Assembly (NCBI GenBank): GCA_944800085.1
Contig: CALYLO010000003.1
Location: 372,001 to 436,000 of the forward strand
Direction: 5' to 3'
Source: Paenibacillus melissococcoides
Lineage (GTDB): Bacteria > Bacillota > Bacilli > Paenibacillales > Paenibacillaceae
DNA length: 64,000 bases
Both the position numbers and the translations under genes were made by a program. Below, in pieces: positions 35,478 through 46,465 of this stretch (positions are counted from its first letter, which is position 1; every line of letters starts with the position of its first letter). Below the pieces are notes generated by a model. The model was not told the origin of the DNA. It did not search any database and worked only from the letters and a program-made list of their open reading frames with translations.

Positions 35478-35942
35478 ATGCTGACCACAGATCAAATATT
35501 GGACAAAATGGCGGCGCAGGGACTGCGGATTACGGAACAGCGTCGCACGCTAGCCAAATTATTCGCCGATACGGACGGCTTCCTGACACCGAAGGATGTC
35601 TATGAGTTTATGGGGAAGCGGTATTCGGGGCTAAGCTTCGATACGGTCTACCGCAATCTCCGCGTCATGCATGAGCTGGGCGTGCTGGAGCAGATCGTCT
35701 TCGAGGACGGAGTCAAGTTCCGGGTTCATTGCGCGGAGTCGCACCACCATCATCATATGATCTGCCTGCAGTGCGAGAAGACGTACCCGATACATTTTTG
35801 TCCGATGCCGCTGACCGATGTGCCGGATAAGTTCCAGGTCGTGAAGCATAAATTCGAAGTTTTCGGCTATTGCGAAGCCTGTTCGCATGCCGGCGGCTCC
35901 GAAGCGGGAACCGGCGCGGACAAGGACGGTGCCCGGCCATGA
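35478..35942 (+). CDS. zur: Zinc-uptake regulator Zur (Fur family)
   Basis: The 154-aa protein has the Fur winged helix ([51 protein letters not shown]) and a metal-binding half [23 protein letters not shown] with CLQC and CEAC structural zinc pairs. The pentahistidine motif and close agreement with B. subtilis Zur favour Zur over Fur or PerR. It overlaps yidD by four bases. A Zur-type box lies before the zinc importer at 39129, a probable target. Confidence 0.85.
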   Translation: MLTTDQILDKMAAQGLRITEQRRTLAKLFADTDGFLTPKDVYEFMGKRYSGLSFDTVYRNLRVMHELGVLEQIVFEDGVKFRVHCAESHHHHHMICLQCEKTYPIHFCPMPLTDVPDKFQVVKHKFEVFGYCEACSHAGGSEAGTGADKDGARP

Positions 35943-36211
35943 GCTCGCCCGAAGATGCGGGCCGGCAGACCGCTTCACGCCCGTCGCGGGCGGTGCGGAC
36001 GCTGCAGGGGCCGGTGAGATTTTACCGCAAATTCATCTCCCCGTTGAAGCCTCCGACATGCCGCTTCTACCCGACCTGTTCGGCTTATGCGCTGGAAGCG
36101 CTCGAGGTTCACGGTCCGATCAAGGGGAGCTGGCTCGCGATCAAGCGGATCGGCCGCTGCCATCCGTTCCATCCGGGCGGCTACGATCCGGTTCCGCTCA
36201 AGCGCTCTTGA
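35939..36211 (+). CDS. yidD: Membrane protein insertion efficiency factor YidD
   Basis: The 90-aa protein contains the full YidD core: [14 protein letters not shown] sequence, [47 protein letters not shown]. It helps YidC-dependent insertion of membrane proteins. ATG 35939 overlaps the zur stop (ATGA). The N-terminal 20 residues are longer and more polar than usual. Confidence 0.92.
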   Translation: MSSPEDAGRQTASRPSRAVRTLQGPVRFYRKFISPLKPPTCRFYPTCSAYALEALEVHGPIKGSWLAIKRIGRCHPFHPGGYDPVPLKRS

Positions 36212-36237
36212 CATGTGGCGGAGGGCTGGGATATATT
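36208..36237 (+). promoter_or_regulatory. metG promoter
   Basis: TTGACA (36208-36213) and TATATT (36232-36237) are 18 bases apart. The -35 overlaps the yidD stop, and the T-box leader follows. Confidence 0.6.
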
Positions 36238-36272
36238 TGGAGATAAGCTGGAGACAATATTGCATATATCAT

Positions 36273-36570
36273 CCGATGAAAGGATAAGTAGGAAGCGATG
36301 AGCATCGCAGAGAGCCGGGATTGCTGCGAACCGGTATGTGAACCCTTCCGAATATGGTCCCGGAGGAACCGCTTGCGAGCTTCTGTGCGTGAATGGCGAG
36401 AGAAGGCAAGCCTGCGGCGGCTCATTCCCGTTAACGAATGTTCCAGGCCGGTTGAATCGGCCGCAAAGAAGCTGTCGCCGCTGCCCTGCGGAAGAGGAAG
36501 GGAAGGCGGCAGGAATTTGGGTGGTACCGCGTGAGTTCAGCTCTCGTCCCAAGAGGATGAGAGCTTTTTT
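36273..36570 (+). ncRNA. T-box leader (methionine) of metG
   Basis: The canonical T-box sequence TGGGTGGTACCGCG (36518-36531) is present. Upstream stem-I elements include GAAAGGATAAGTAGG near 36278, the AGAGAG bulge and a CTGCGAACC segment. The codon ATG at 36336-36338 sits where the specifier should be. Uncharged tRNA-Met should stabilise the antiterminator and allow metG expression. This placement of ATG agrees with the downstream gene. Confidence 0.9.
36539..36570 (+). terminator. T-box-controlled intrinsic terminator
   Basis: AGCTCTCGTCC pairs with GGATGAGAGCT (one mismatch) around a 5-base loop and is followed by TTTTTT. The T-box sequence just upstream can pair with its 5' side to form the antiterminator. 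Confidence 0.9.
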
Positions 36571-36615
36571 GCGTGCATTCCGGGGTTCACTCCCAGCGGC
36601 TGCAAGCGAATATGA

Positions 36616-38634
<2,019 letters not shown>

Positions 38635-38660
38635 GTTAACTGACGATACGAATCGCATGC

Positions 38661-38703
38661 AAAATGTCGTTCAGATTGGAAATCAATTTGAACGACATTT
38701 TTG
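38661..38703 (+). terminator. metG terminator
   Basis: AAAATGTCGTTCA and TGAACGACATTTTT form a 13-bp stem around a 15-base loop and end in TTTTT. Confidence 0.85.
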
Positions 38704-38715
38704 TGCTTACACGCG

Positions 38716-38738
38716 CGAACGTTTGTTTGTGGTATAGT
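38716..38738 (+). promoter_or_regulatory. LexA-like box next to -10 of NUDIX remnant
   Basis: CGAACGTTTGTTTG (38716-38729) differs by one base from the Bacillus LexA core CGAAC-n4-GTTCG. It is followed by TATAGT (38733-38738). A matching -35 is not clear. Confidence 0.4.
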
Positions 38739-38785
38739 TGAAGACAGCTTGGAAAATGATTCAATGGGACAATGGGGAGGGCAAT

Positions 38786-38962
38786 ATGTCAGGATTGCAA
38801 AAAGTGGAATGCGGGTTATACACGATGTGTCTTGTGCAGGATGAAGACCGGGTGCTGCTGGTCAATCGCCCCGATAAGCTGGGATTCCTGAAGAAGGCCA
38901 GCAAATACGGGCCGATGAACTGCCCGAGCGTCGGATCCTTCAGCATATCCTTCCCTTCTTGA
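38786..38962 (+). pseudogene. Truncated NUDIX hydrolase remnant
   Basis: The first 34 codons after GGGGAGGG read MSGLQKVECGLYTMCLVQDE then DRVLLVNRPDKLGF, which is the beginning of a MutT-like NUDIX protein. Homology stops there and a stop follows at 38960; the GX5EX7REUXEEXGU box is absent. On the opposite strand, 38885-38990 reads AVYLYIPVSLGGMIQEGKD..., which looks like part of another gene. A rearrangement may have fused two fragments. The rest of the stretch to 39095 holds no gene I can support. Confidence 0.6.
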
Positions 38963-39095
38963 ATCATGCCGCCCAAGCTGACGGGAATGTATAGGTATAC
39001 CGCGGGATTCAGATGCCAGATGGCCCTCTATCATCTTATGATCGGTGTCGAGGGATGTCAAAACATGAAACTGTTTTTTTTCCGTAAAGAGGGGA

Positions 39096-39123
39096 TTGAC
39101 ATGTGTTTGGACCCTGCTATAAT
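39096..39123 (+). promoter_or_regulatory. Promoter of zinc importer operon
   Basis: Consensus TTGACA (39096-39101) and TATAAT (39118-39123) with a 16-base spacer. A Zur-type box starts 5 bases later. Confidence 0.8.
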
Positions 39124-39128
39124 CTTAA

Positions 39129-39143
39129 TAGTAATGATTACGA
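39129..39143. promoter_or_regulatory. Zur-type box
   Basis: TAGTAATGATTACGA differs by one base from the Bacillus Zur core TCGTAATnATTACGA. Its position at the transcription start of the zinc importer operon fits repression by zinc-loaded Zur, which is encoded at 35478. Confidence 0.75.
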
Positions 39144-39179
39144 AATAGAAAGAACAAGGACAGGAAAGGGAGTTGGAAT

Positions 39180-42100
39180 ATGAATCTTGGGAAACGACGT
39201 CTGTCGCTGCGGTTCATCATGATGCTGCTGCTCGCTTGCGCTCTTCTGCTGCTCAATGCATGCGGAAATAACGATTCGGCTGCGGAAGGAGCGGCCAACG
39301 GCAAAGTTAATGTAATAACAAGCTTCTACCCGATCTATTTCATGGCGAGCGAGATTGGAGGGGAACATGTGTGCGACTTGTTTTGCTATAACTGAATAAC
39401 TTCAGGAAAAGCAAGGACTTTATAAAGAAAAGTCTAACTTTCTATCCGAGAACAGGAATGAGGAATCCATGTTTTCCAAAACTGTTCCGTTGAGACTCCT
39501 ACATGCGTCTTGTTCGGCAGGGCATGAGGTATGAAGCTAGGTGAAGTCGGCAGAAGGAAGCTGGAGCCACCAATCAAGGAAGGTATGCTTACTGATATGC
39601 CGGACGGCTGAAAAATTGCCTATGGTGAGAATGTTCAAAGGGGAACTGACGAAACTCCGAATGTAAGAATCTAAATGCCTACCTCATGGAAACATGTTGA
39701 CCAATGAATGTTGGGGCAAGTGGCGTAAAGTACAATTACATGTTAGGAAATACGCTATACCGAACAATGGCGGTATCAAGCTTGCAGGTTCAAAGGAGTC
39801 ACCTAAGGGCAGTATGCATAGCTAGGATAGAAGGAACAAGGAAAGCAAGGGACGTTGCAACAATGGACTGCCGTCCAAGACGGTTGCTATAAGGTTACAC
39901 CGAAATGCATTTACCCTTGTGAGAGTAGGGGCACGACCAATGAAACTTCCGTAATAGAAGTGGAGGAACAGCCCTGAGTCTTGTTACTTGACAACAACTT
40001 TCCAAAAGTGAACTGTATCGGTCGGGTATGAATGTGGGGACAATCTCTGCAAGGGGGTTGCCACAATACAGGCTCTGCGTTATTGGGATTACTATAATCT
40101 AACAGATACCTTTACAGACTTACACGAGCAGGCCAAGCAAGGAAAAACATTCAAACGTCTCTATGAACTAATCACATCAAGAGAAAATATCCTTCTTGCT
40201 TACCGTACAATCAAGTCAAATAAGGGATCTAAAACAGCAGGAACAGATGGCAAAACAATCGAGAATCTTAAAACAATGACAGACAGCGATCTTGTGAACC
40301 TTGTTAAAACAAAACTTAAGAATTACCAACCTAAAAAGGTTAGACGGGTCTTTATTCCAAAACCTAATGGGAGAAAGAGACCACTGGGAATTCCATGCAT
40401 TCTAGATCGGCTAATACAGCAGTGCTTTAAGCAAGTACTTGAACCAATCGCCGAGGCGCACTTTTATAAACATAGTTATGGGTTCAGACCATTGCGCTCC
40501 ACCCATAATGCATTGGCTAGAGTTCAATTTTTGATTAATAACGGGGGACTTCACTTTATCGTAGACATCGATATCAAAGGATTCTTCGATAACATTAATC
40601 ATTCAACCTTGCTAAAGCAGATATGGAATCTTGGAATACACGATCGTAAGGTTTTACGGATTATCAGTCGAATGCTAAAAGCTGTAATAGAAGGTGAAGG
40701 TACTCCTGTAAAAGGAACCCCACAAGGAGGAATTTTATCCCCTTTACTTTCTAACATTGCACTGCACGATCTTGATACTTGGGTAGCTGGACAATGGGAG
40801 AATTTCCAAACAAAACATGCATATACGAAGAGGAATAAATATAATGCTCTTAAGAAGTCAAAGCTTAAAGAAGGATTCATCGTCAGATACTCCGATGACT
40901 TCAAAATCCTCTGTCGTGATTGGAAAACGGCCCAAAAATGGTTCCATGCCGTAAAACTTTATTTGAAAGATCGCCTTAAGTTGGACATTTCCCCTGAGAA
41001 ATCAAAAATTCTGAATTTGAGGAAACAGAAATCTGAATTTCTCGGCTTTACAATTAAAGCTACAATGAAGGGGAAAAAGGCAGTTGCACATACCGGTGTG
41101 ATTGAGAAGAAAAAACAACAGATTAAGATACAATATAAGAAACTTATTCAACATATTCAACAATCACCCTCAGCCGGTAATGTGCACAAATTCAATAGTT
41201 TTGTTCTCGGGATTCACAATTACTTTAGGAAAGCAACGCATGTGTTCATTGAGTTCTCACGACTTGCCTATGACCTGAAAAAGTTCACTTATAATCGTTT
41301 GAAACGGGCTGGTAAATACGAACATCCTGATAATCCACCTCCGACATATAGGAAGTTTTACTCAACCAGTTATCGCACGTTCAAGGTGGATGGAGTCTAC
41401 TTATACCCGATAGTAGATGTAACTACCTCTAACAATCTGAACTTCAGTCAAGAGATAACTCCATTTACTGTCGAGGGGCGGAAGAGGATTACTAGAAAAC
41501 TGGTTGGATTTGTACAATCAGAAATCATTATATTAATGAAATCAGACAATCCTCAACGCAGTGCAGAATACTTGGATAATCGGATTAGTAGGTACAGTAT
41601 GGTCATGGGAAAATGCGAGATCACAGGTATATTCCTTTATGCAGACGATGTGCACTGTCATCATTATCTTCCAACTTACCTTGGTGGAGATGACAGCTAC
41701 AATAACCTGAGGATCCTTCATCAAGATGTCCATACACTTATTCATGCCACAAACCAGGAAACGATTATGAAACTCATAAACATGCTTGGCCTAACAGGCA
41801 GCATGATTAAAAAGGTAAACCAATACCGCAAAATGAGTAACTTGGGCACTGTTGTTTAATTCAAGTAGCAAGATGGAACGCCGTGTGCGGTGAAAGTCGC
41901 ATGCACGGTGTGGAGGTGGGGAAAAGGTGGCGAGCTATTCAAAGCCTTACCTATACCTATTCAGGTGACCAATCTGATCCCGACGGGAGTCGAGCCGCAT
42001 GACTGGACGCCGAAGAGCCGGGATTTGCAGAATGCTTCCAAGGCGCAGCTGCTGCTCGTGAACGGAGCCGGATTCGAAGGCTGGCTGCCTGATTTCCAAA

Positions 42101-42774
42101 AGGGGCTGGACGCCGGCTCGAAGGTGAAGACCATCGAGGTCAGCGATGGAATCACGCTGATAAAGGCGAGCGAAGAGGAAGAGGAGCACGGGGAAGAAGC
42201 GCATCACGAGGGCGAGCATGCACATGAGGACGATCATGGACATGACCATGGCGATATCGATCCGCATACGTGGATCAGTCCCAAGTCTGCGCTCATTATG
42301 GTGGAGAACGTGAAGAACGCGCTCGTGGATGCCGATCCGGAGCATCGCGCCGACTATGAGAAGAATTATGAGCAGTTGAAAGCGAAGCTGGCTTCCATTG
42401 ATGAGGAATATACGTCGAAGCTGAAAAACGTGGCGAAGCGCGATATCGTCGTATCGCACCAGGCGTTCGGTTACTTGGCGCGGGATTATGATCTTCGCCA
42501 GCATGCGATTATGGGCATTTCTCCGGATGCGGAGCCGCGCGCGCAGGATTTGCTGAATCTGGCGAAGCTGGTGCAGGAGAAGCAATTGAAATATGTATTT
42601 TTCGAGGAACTGGTATCCGATCAACTGGCCCAGACGCTGGCTTCGGAAGCGAAGGTCGACACGCTCGTCTTGAATCCGCTGGAAGGCTTGACGCAGGAAC
42701 AGGAAGCGGCGGGCGATAATTATTTGACGCTCATGGAACGCAACTTGCAAAATCTCCTTCTCGCGTTACAATAA
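39180..42774 (+). CDS. znuA: Zinc-binding lipoprotein of ABC importer, interrupted by a group II intron
   Basis: Exon 1 is 39180-39370 and exon 2 is 41961-42774. Removing 39371-41960 restores one frame of 334 codons with the junction reading IGGEHV|QVTNLIPTGVEPHDW, exactly the expected ZnuA/AdcA sequence. The protein has a lipobox LLNAC (Cys28), an Asp/Glu/His-rich zinc loop (EEEHGEEAHHEGEHAHEDDH) and the cluster A-I metal-binding fold. Unspliced mRNA would stop within a few codons of the insertion. Function therefore depends on splicing. znuC and znuB follow. Confidence 0.9.
39371..41960 (+). mobile_element. Group II intron with reverse transcriptase, inserted in znuA
   Basis: The 5' end is the canonical GTGCG and the 3' end is ...CTATACCTAT. 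Domain V is visible at about 41878-41911, a GAAA-capped hairpin pairing CCGTGTGCG with CGCATGCACGG. A branch-point-type A-rich domain VI follows. The exon-binding sequence ACATGTT (39692-39698) is exactly complementary to the last seven exon bases AACATGT (39364-39370). The intron is 2590 bases, AT-rich and on the sense strand of znuA, so it should be spliceable. Confidence 0.92.
40276..41859 (+). CDS. ltrA: Group II intron-encoded reverse transcriptase/maturase with HNH endonuclease
   Basis: From ATG 40276 the product is 527 aa with RT blocks (RRVFIPKPNGRKRPLGIP, IKGFFDNINH, GTPQGGILSPLLSNIAL, catalytic YSDD at 40888), a maturase X region and a C-terminal HNH motif (CHHYLP..GGDD..NNLRILHQDVHTLIH). 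The frame is open from 40012. Typical N-terminal residues (ATIQALRYWDYYNL, AYRTIKSNKGSKTAGTDGKTI) lie before ATG 40276. The true start is probably near 40057, where only GTT follows AAGGGGG, so a lost or non-standard start codon is possible. Confidence 0.85.
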   Translation: MTDSDLVNLVKTKLKNYQPKKVRRVFIPKPNGRKRPLGIPCILDRLIQQCFKQVLEPIAEAHFYKHSYGFRPLRSTHNALARVQFLINNGGLHFIVDIDIKGFFDNINHSTLLKQIWNLGIHDRKVLRIISRMLKAVIEGEGTPVKGTPQGGILSPLLSNIALHDLDTWVAGQWENFQTKHAYTKRNKYNALKKSKLKEGFIVRYSDDFKILCRDWKTAQKWFHAVKLYLKDRLKLDISPEKSKILNLRKQKSEFLGFTIKATMKGKKAVAHTGVIEKKKQQIKIQYKKLIQHIQQSPSAGNVHKFNSFVLGIHNYFRKATHVFIEFSRLAYDLKKFTYNRLKRAGKYEHPDNPPPTYRKFYSTSYRTFKVDGVYLYPIVDVTTSNNLNFSQEITPFTVEGRKRITRKLVGFVQSEIIILMKSDNPQRSAEYLDNRISRYSMVMGKCEITGIFLYADDVHCHHYLPTYLGGDDSYNNLRILHQDVHTLIHATNQETIMKLINMLGLTGSMIKKVNQYRKMSNLGTVV

Positions 42775-42828
42775 GAAGGATACATTCCGGCGCGGGCGGC
42801 GAGCCGGCCGGGAGGATAAGGAAGAGAG

Positions 42829-43587
42829 ATGACAAGAACAATGCACGTAACCGATCCCTGCCACGGGCAGGTCATAACGTTGGATCATGTCGGTTTTGAC
42901 TATGAAGGGCAGAAGGTCTTCGAGAATGTGAATTTCACGGTGAGAGAACGGGACTTCGTCGGGGTTATCGGAGCAAACGGGGCAGGCAAGACGACGCTGC
43001 TGCGCTTAATGGTAGGCTTGCTCCGGCCTACCGCCGGGGAAGTGAAGCTGTTCGGCACGCCGATTCAGCGCTTCAAGCAGTGGGAACGCGTAGGCTATGT
43101 TCCGCAAAAAAATTCGTTCAATCCGCTGTTCCCTGCCACGGTCATGGAGGTGGTGCAGTCCGGGATGTATAACCGGAGACGCATGTTCCGCAGGCTGTCG
43201 AAGCAAGAAATCAGCCAATGCGTCGATGCGATGGCTGCGATGCGGATCGAGAATCTGGCTCACAAAAAAATCGGGCAGCTCTCCGGGGGACAGCAGCAGC
43301 GCGTCTTTTTGGCCCGGGCGATGGTGAACAAGCCGGACTTGATGATTTTGGACGAACCGACCGTCGGCATCGATGCCGGCACGCAGAAGGAATTTTTCAG
43401 CCTGCTGCAGCATTTGCATGCGCATCACCGGATGACCTTCGTCATGGTCTCCCACGATCTGGACCTGGTGAATTCGTGGCTTGGCGACGAGCCGGCCGGC
43501 ACCTGCGGGAACTTCCACTTCTATGTGAAGCACTCTCATGAGGCGGAATGTCTGGAGCCGGGTTTGACGCATGGCGTTATCGTCTGA
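42829..43587 (+). CDS. znuC: Zinc ABC transporter ATP-binding protein
   Basis: The 252-aa ATPase has Walker A GANGAGKT (48-55), signature LSGGQQQR (from 151), Walker B LMILDEP and the H-loop VSHD. Gene order znuA-znuC-znuB and the 54-base spacing place it in the zinc operon. The C-terminus ends shortly after a cysteine/histidine-rich segment ([16 protein letters not shown]) that could sense metal (inference). Confidence 0.93.
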   Translation: MTRTMHVTDPCHGQVITLDHVGFDYEGQKVFENVNFTVRERDFVGVIGANGAGKTTLLRLMVGLLRPTAGEVKLFGTPIQRFKQWERVGYVPQKNSFNPLFPATVMEVVQSGMYNRRRMFRRLSKQEISQCVDAMAAMRIENLAHKKIGQLSGGQQQRVFLARAMVNKPDLMILDEPTVGIDAGTQKEFFSLLQHLHAHHRMTFVMVSHDLDLVNSWLGDEPAGTCGNFHFYVKHSHEAECLEPGLTHGVIV

Positions 43588-43637
43588 ATGCCGCTGCGGC
43601 ATGCGGCTAGCAAATGATGTGAAGGGGTCGGTATAGA

Positions 43638-44441
43638 TTGGATATTATATTTTCGGAATTTTTCCAGAGAGCCCTTATCGGCGGTCTGTTCATCGGGATT
43701 ACCGGACCGCTGATGGGGATGTTTCTCGTGCTGCGCCGGCTGTCCATGATCGGGGATACCTTGGCCCATGTCACGATTGCCGGGGTGGCGCTCGGATTTT
43801 TGCTGGGCATCTATCCGCTCGCGATGGGTGTCGTCTTCGCCCTGCTGGGGGCGGTGGCGATCGAGCGGCTTCGCAAGGCGTATAAGACGTATGCGGAGCT
43901 GTCGATAGCCGTTATCATGTCGGGCGGCGTCGCGTTGGCCTCGCTCTTTTTCACGCTGGGACGAAGCTTCAACGCGAACGTGACCAATTATTTATTCGGC
44001 AGCATCTATACGCTGAACGGCACGGATCTGACGGTGGTCGGAGCCGTGACGGTCATTGTCGTTGTTTTTATGCTTATTTTTTTCAAGGAAATGTTCATGC
44101 TGACCTTCGATGAGGATGCGGCCGCGGTGAACGGGCTTCCGGTCCGCTGGTTGAATATCGCCGTGACCGTGCTGACGGCGCTTGTCATCAGCGTGGCGAT
44201 TAAGATCGTCGGCGCCTTGCTCGTATCGGCGCTCTTGACGATTCCGGTCGCGACCAGCCTGCTCCTCGCCAAGAGCTTCAAAAGGGCGGTCATCGTCTCC
44301 GTGCTCGTGTCGGAATCCGCCGTCATCGCCGGGCTGCTCATGGCAGGCGTGTGGAACCTGGCGCCCGGAGCGACGATTGTATTACTATTGATTGCCATGT
44401 TAATATTAACCTTAGTGATACGCCGGGGGGTAAAGGTATAG
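43638..44441 (+). CDS. znuB: Zinc ABC transporter permease
   Basis: The 267-aa protein has eight or nine TM helices of the ABC-3 family (MQRALIGG-type start, GDTLAHVTIAGVALG, IKIVGALLVSALLTIPVATSLL). The TTG start at 43638 is 10 bases after AAGGGG. It completes the Zur-controlled zinc importer. Confidence 0.92.
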   Translation: MDIIFSEFFQRALIGGLFIGITGPLMGMFLVLRRLSMIGDTLAHVTIAGVALGFLLGIYPLAMGVVFALLGAVAIERLRKAYKTYAELSIAVIMSGGVALASLFFTLGRSFNANVTNYLFGSIYTLNGTDLTVVGAVTVIVVVFMLIFFKEMFMLTFDEDAAAVNGLPVRWLNIAVTVLTALVISVAIKIVGALLVSALLTIPVATSLLLAKSFKRAVIVSVLVSESAVIAGLLMAGVWNLAPGATIVLLLIAMLILTLVIRRGVKV

Positions 44442-44520
44442 GTCTGTCGGCATGGCGGTCTTCCGCTGCATGCAGGCGTTCCGTCACCCTGGCGCGCGAA
44501 CTAGGGAGGAGGCGGTCAAC

Positions 44521-45237
44521 ATGTCGGATGTAACGGTCTGGGTTGCCTTTTGGGCAGGAGTCATATCATTTATTTCCCCGTGCTGCTTGCCGTTGTATCC
44601 CACGTTCCTTTCAATTATAACGGGCATGTCCGTCAATCAATTGAAAGAAGAGCGCAACAAGCGGGTCGTTCGCTGGAAGACGATGACGCATACGCTGTTT
44701 TTCATTCTTGGGGTCAGCGTCGTTTTTTATACGCTGGGGTTGAGCGCGACCTTCCTCGGATCATTCCTGGCCGAATACCGGGATACGGTCCGTCAAGTGT
44801 CGGCGATTATCATTATCGCGATGGGGCTTGTCATTATGGGCGTCTTCCGCCCGCAGCTCCTGATGAAAGAATGGAAGTTCGACGTGGCGCGCAAGGGAGG
44901 CTACCTCGGATCGTTCTTGTTCGGGATGGGCTTCTCGGCGGGATGGTCCCCCTGCGTGGGGCCAATTCTTGGCGCGATTTTCACCTTGTCGGCTTCTCAG
45001 CCGAGCCTGGGCATCGTCATGACGACGGCCTACTGCATCGGCTTCGGGCTGCCGTTTTTCATTCTGTCGTTTTTCATCGGATCGGCGCGCTTACTGCTCC
45101 GCTATTCGAACGCCATGATGAAGTTCGGCGGCGCGGTAATGATCATCATGGGCGTGCTGCTGTTTACGGATCATTTGAACCAGATTAATATTTGGCTGCA
45201 GCAGATTACGCCGGATTGGCTCAAGCGGCTTACATAG
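44521..45237 (+). CDS. ccdA: Cytochrome c biogenesis/thiol-reduction membrane protein CcdA
   Basis: The 238-aa protein has six TM helices of the DsbD/CcdA type, with the two conserved cysteine sites SPCCLPLYP and GWSPCVGPILG. CcdA passes electrons from thioredoxin to extracytoplasmic thiol-redox proteins. ATG 44521 follows GGGAGGAGG; an upstream in-frame ATG would add an unlikely polar leader. It follows znuB by 79 bases and may be cotranscribed. Confidence 0.92.
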   Translation: MSDVTVWVAFWAGVISFISPCCLPLYPTFLSIITGMSVNQLKEERNKRVVRWKTMTHTLFFILGVSVVFYTLGLSATFLGSFLAEYRDTVRQVSAIIIIAMGLVIMGVFRPQLLMKEWKFDVARKGGYLGSFLFGMGFSAGWSPCVGPILGAIFTLSASQPSLGIVMTTAYCIGFGLPFFILSFFIGSARLLLRYSNAMMKFGGAVMIIMGVLLFTDHLNQINIWLQQITPDWLKRLT

Positions 45238-45278
45238 GAGCGGCATCTTTTCAAGGAACTGGATGCGGCCCATCAGAG

Positions 45279-45330
45279 AACCGGGCATGCTTTCTCCCGA
45301 TGGAGAGGGCATGCCCGGTTTGTTGTTGTT
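45279..45330. terminator. Bidirectional terminator between ccdA and the convergent gene
   Basis: A perfect 12-bp stem (AACCGGGCATGC/GCATGCCCGGTT) around an 18-base loop is followed by TTGTTGTTGTT on the plus strand. It ends ccdA and may also serve the leftward gene ending at 45348. Confidence 0.75.
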
Positions 45331-45347
45331 CGCGCCCGGAATCCGGC

Positions 45348-45746
45348 TTACGTGAAATTCAAAACGCGGGAAGCAGGGAAGTATTCGCCGATTCGCCCGG
45401 TGATGAATTCCTTCAACCGGTTCGCCCGCTCATCCGGATAGACATATTTCCCTTGTCCCCAGCGGCCCCACTTATATTTGCGCTCCGCGATATTCATCTG
45501 AAGCTTGCTCTTCGGATAGCGCTTTTCGATGACGGAGCGGAGCTTGCCGAAGGGTTGATCGGCCATCCGCTCGATCAGGTCGTACAGGCTCCCGGTAATA
45601 TGCTCGATGCTCAGCGGATCCGAGGTACAGGACGCTTCGAAGCGCGTAATCTCCGGCTTCCGCTCCTCAATGCAGCGCACGGCCGTTGCCCATATGTCAT
45701 CCGTGTTGACATACACCCGGATATAGGGCTTGGCGCCATGCGTCAT
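45348..45746 (-). CDS. Conserved-looking 132-aa protein of unknown function
   Basis: No family is recognised. The protein is soluble and basic, with a Trp/Tyr-rich patch (ERKYKWGRWGQGKYVYPDERANRL) and no signal or TM segment. Codon use is normal and the frame is long for its size. The ribosome site before ATG 45746 is poor, so the start is uncertain and an internal start is possible. It is convergent to ccdA and divergent from mntR. Confidence 0.55.
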   Translation of the reverse strand: MTHGAKPYIRVYVNTDDIWATAVRCIEERKPEITRFEASCTSDPLSIEHITGSLYDLIERMADQPFGKLRSVIEKRYPKSKLQMNIAERKYKWGRWGQGKYVYPDERANRLKEFITGRIGEYFPASRVLNFT

Positions 45747-45919
45747 CTGCAGATAGCAATAATGGCAGTGGCCGCTGCCCGGTTAGTATGCGTCATTTTG
45801 AGGCGGAACCGCTTGGAAAAAAGCCGTATTTCCCTGCGATGGTTGAACTTGCTTACATGAACATGGTACACTATCTTATGGATATTGTTAGCGATCGTGG
45901 ATGAAATGAGGGACGCTTG

Positions 45920-46348
45920 ATGCCTACGCCAAGCATGGAAGATTATTTGGAACGCATTTATAAGCTGATTGATGAGAAAGGGTACGCCCGTGTATCGGAT
46001 ATTGCGGAAGGGCTGGAGGTACATCCATCTTCCGTCACGAAGATGATTCAGAAGCTGGATAAGGATCAATATCTGATCTATGAGAAATACCGCGGGCTCG
46101 TGCTGACGAGCAAAGGCAAAAAAATCGGCAAACGGCTTGTGGACCGCCACCATCTGCTGGAGGAATTCCTGGAGATGATCGGCGTGCAGCATGAGAACAT
46201 CTACACGGATGTGGAAGGAATCGAGCATCACTTGAGCTGGGATTCCATTACGTGCATCGAGGCGCTTGTCGAATATTTCAAGCGTGACCCCGAGCGTATC
46301 AAGGATCTCGCCGGCGTGCGCGGCGAATTGGAGAACGAATCTTCGTAA
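45920..46348 (+). CDS. mntR: Manganese-responsive regulator MntR (DtxR family)
   Basis: The 142-aa protein is almost the same length as B. subtilis MntR and shares its start ([28 protein letters not shown]), helix-turn-helix ([27 protein letters not shown]) and metal-binding [12 protein letters not shown]. It represses Mn2+ uptake and activates efflux genes. ATG 45920 follows ATGAGGGA. Its targets are not in the window. Confidence 0.95.
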   Translation: MPTPSMEDYLERIYKLIDEKGYARVSDIAEGLEVHPSSVTKMIQKLDKDQYLIYEKYRGLVLTSKGKKIGKRLVDRHHLLEEFLEMIGVQHENIYTDVEGIEHHLSWDSITCIEALVEYFKRDPERIKDLAGVRGELENESS

Positions 46349-46384
46349 AAACATCTGTTTCGAGAGAAACAGATGTTTTGTTTT
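46348..46384 (+). terminator. mntR terminator
   Basis: A perfect 14-bp stem (AAAACATCTGTTTC and its complement) with a GAGA loop is followed by GTTTTG. It starts at the mntR stop codon. Confidence 0.85.
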
Positions 46385-46465
46385 GCGCGTCTAATAGAGT
46401 AGGGCTTGAATACTTGAATAATTGACCAAGCCTGGAATATCAGATGCAAGGGAGAGAGAGGATTC

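Noticed and set aside
41890..42774. A stand-alone gene beginning at 41890 for the zinc-binding protein
   Set aside because: Its first 24 codons are group II intron domains V and VI; the true protein joins exon 1 at 39370 to exon 2 at 41961.
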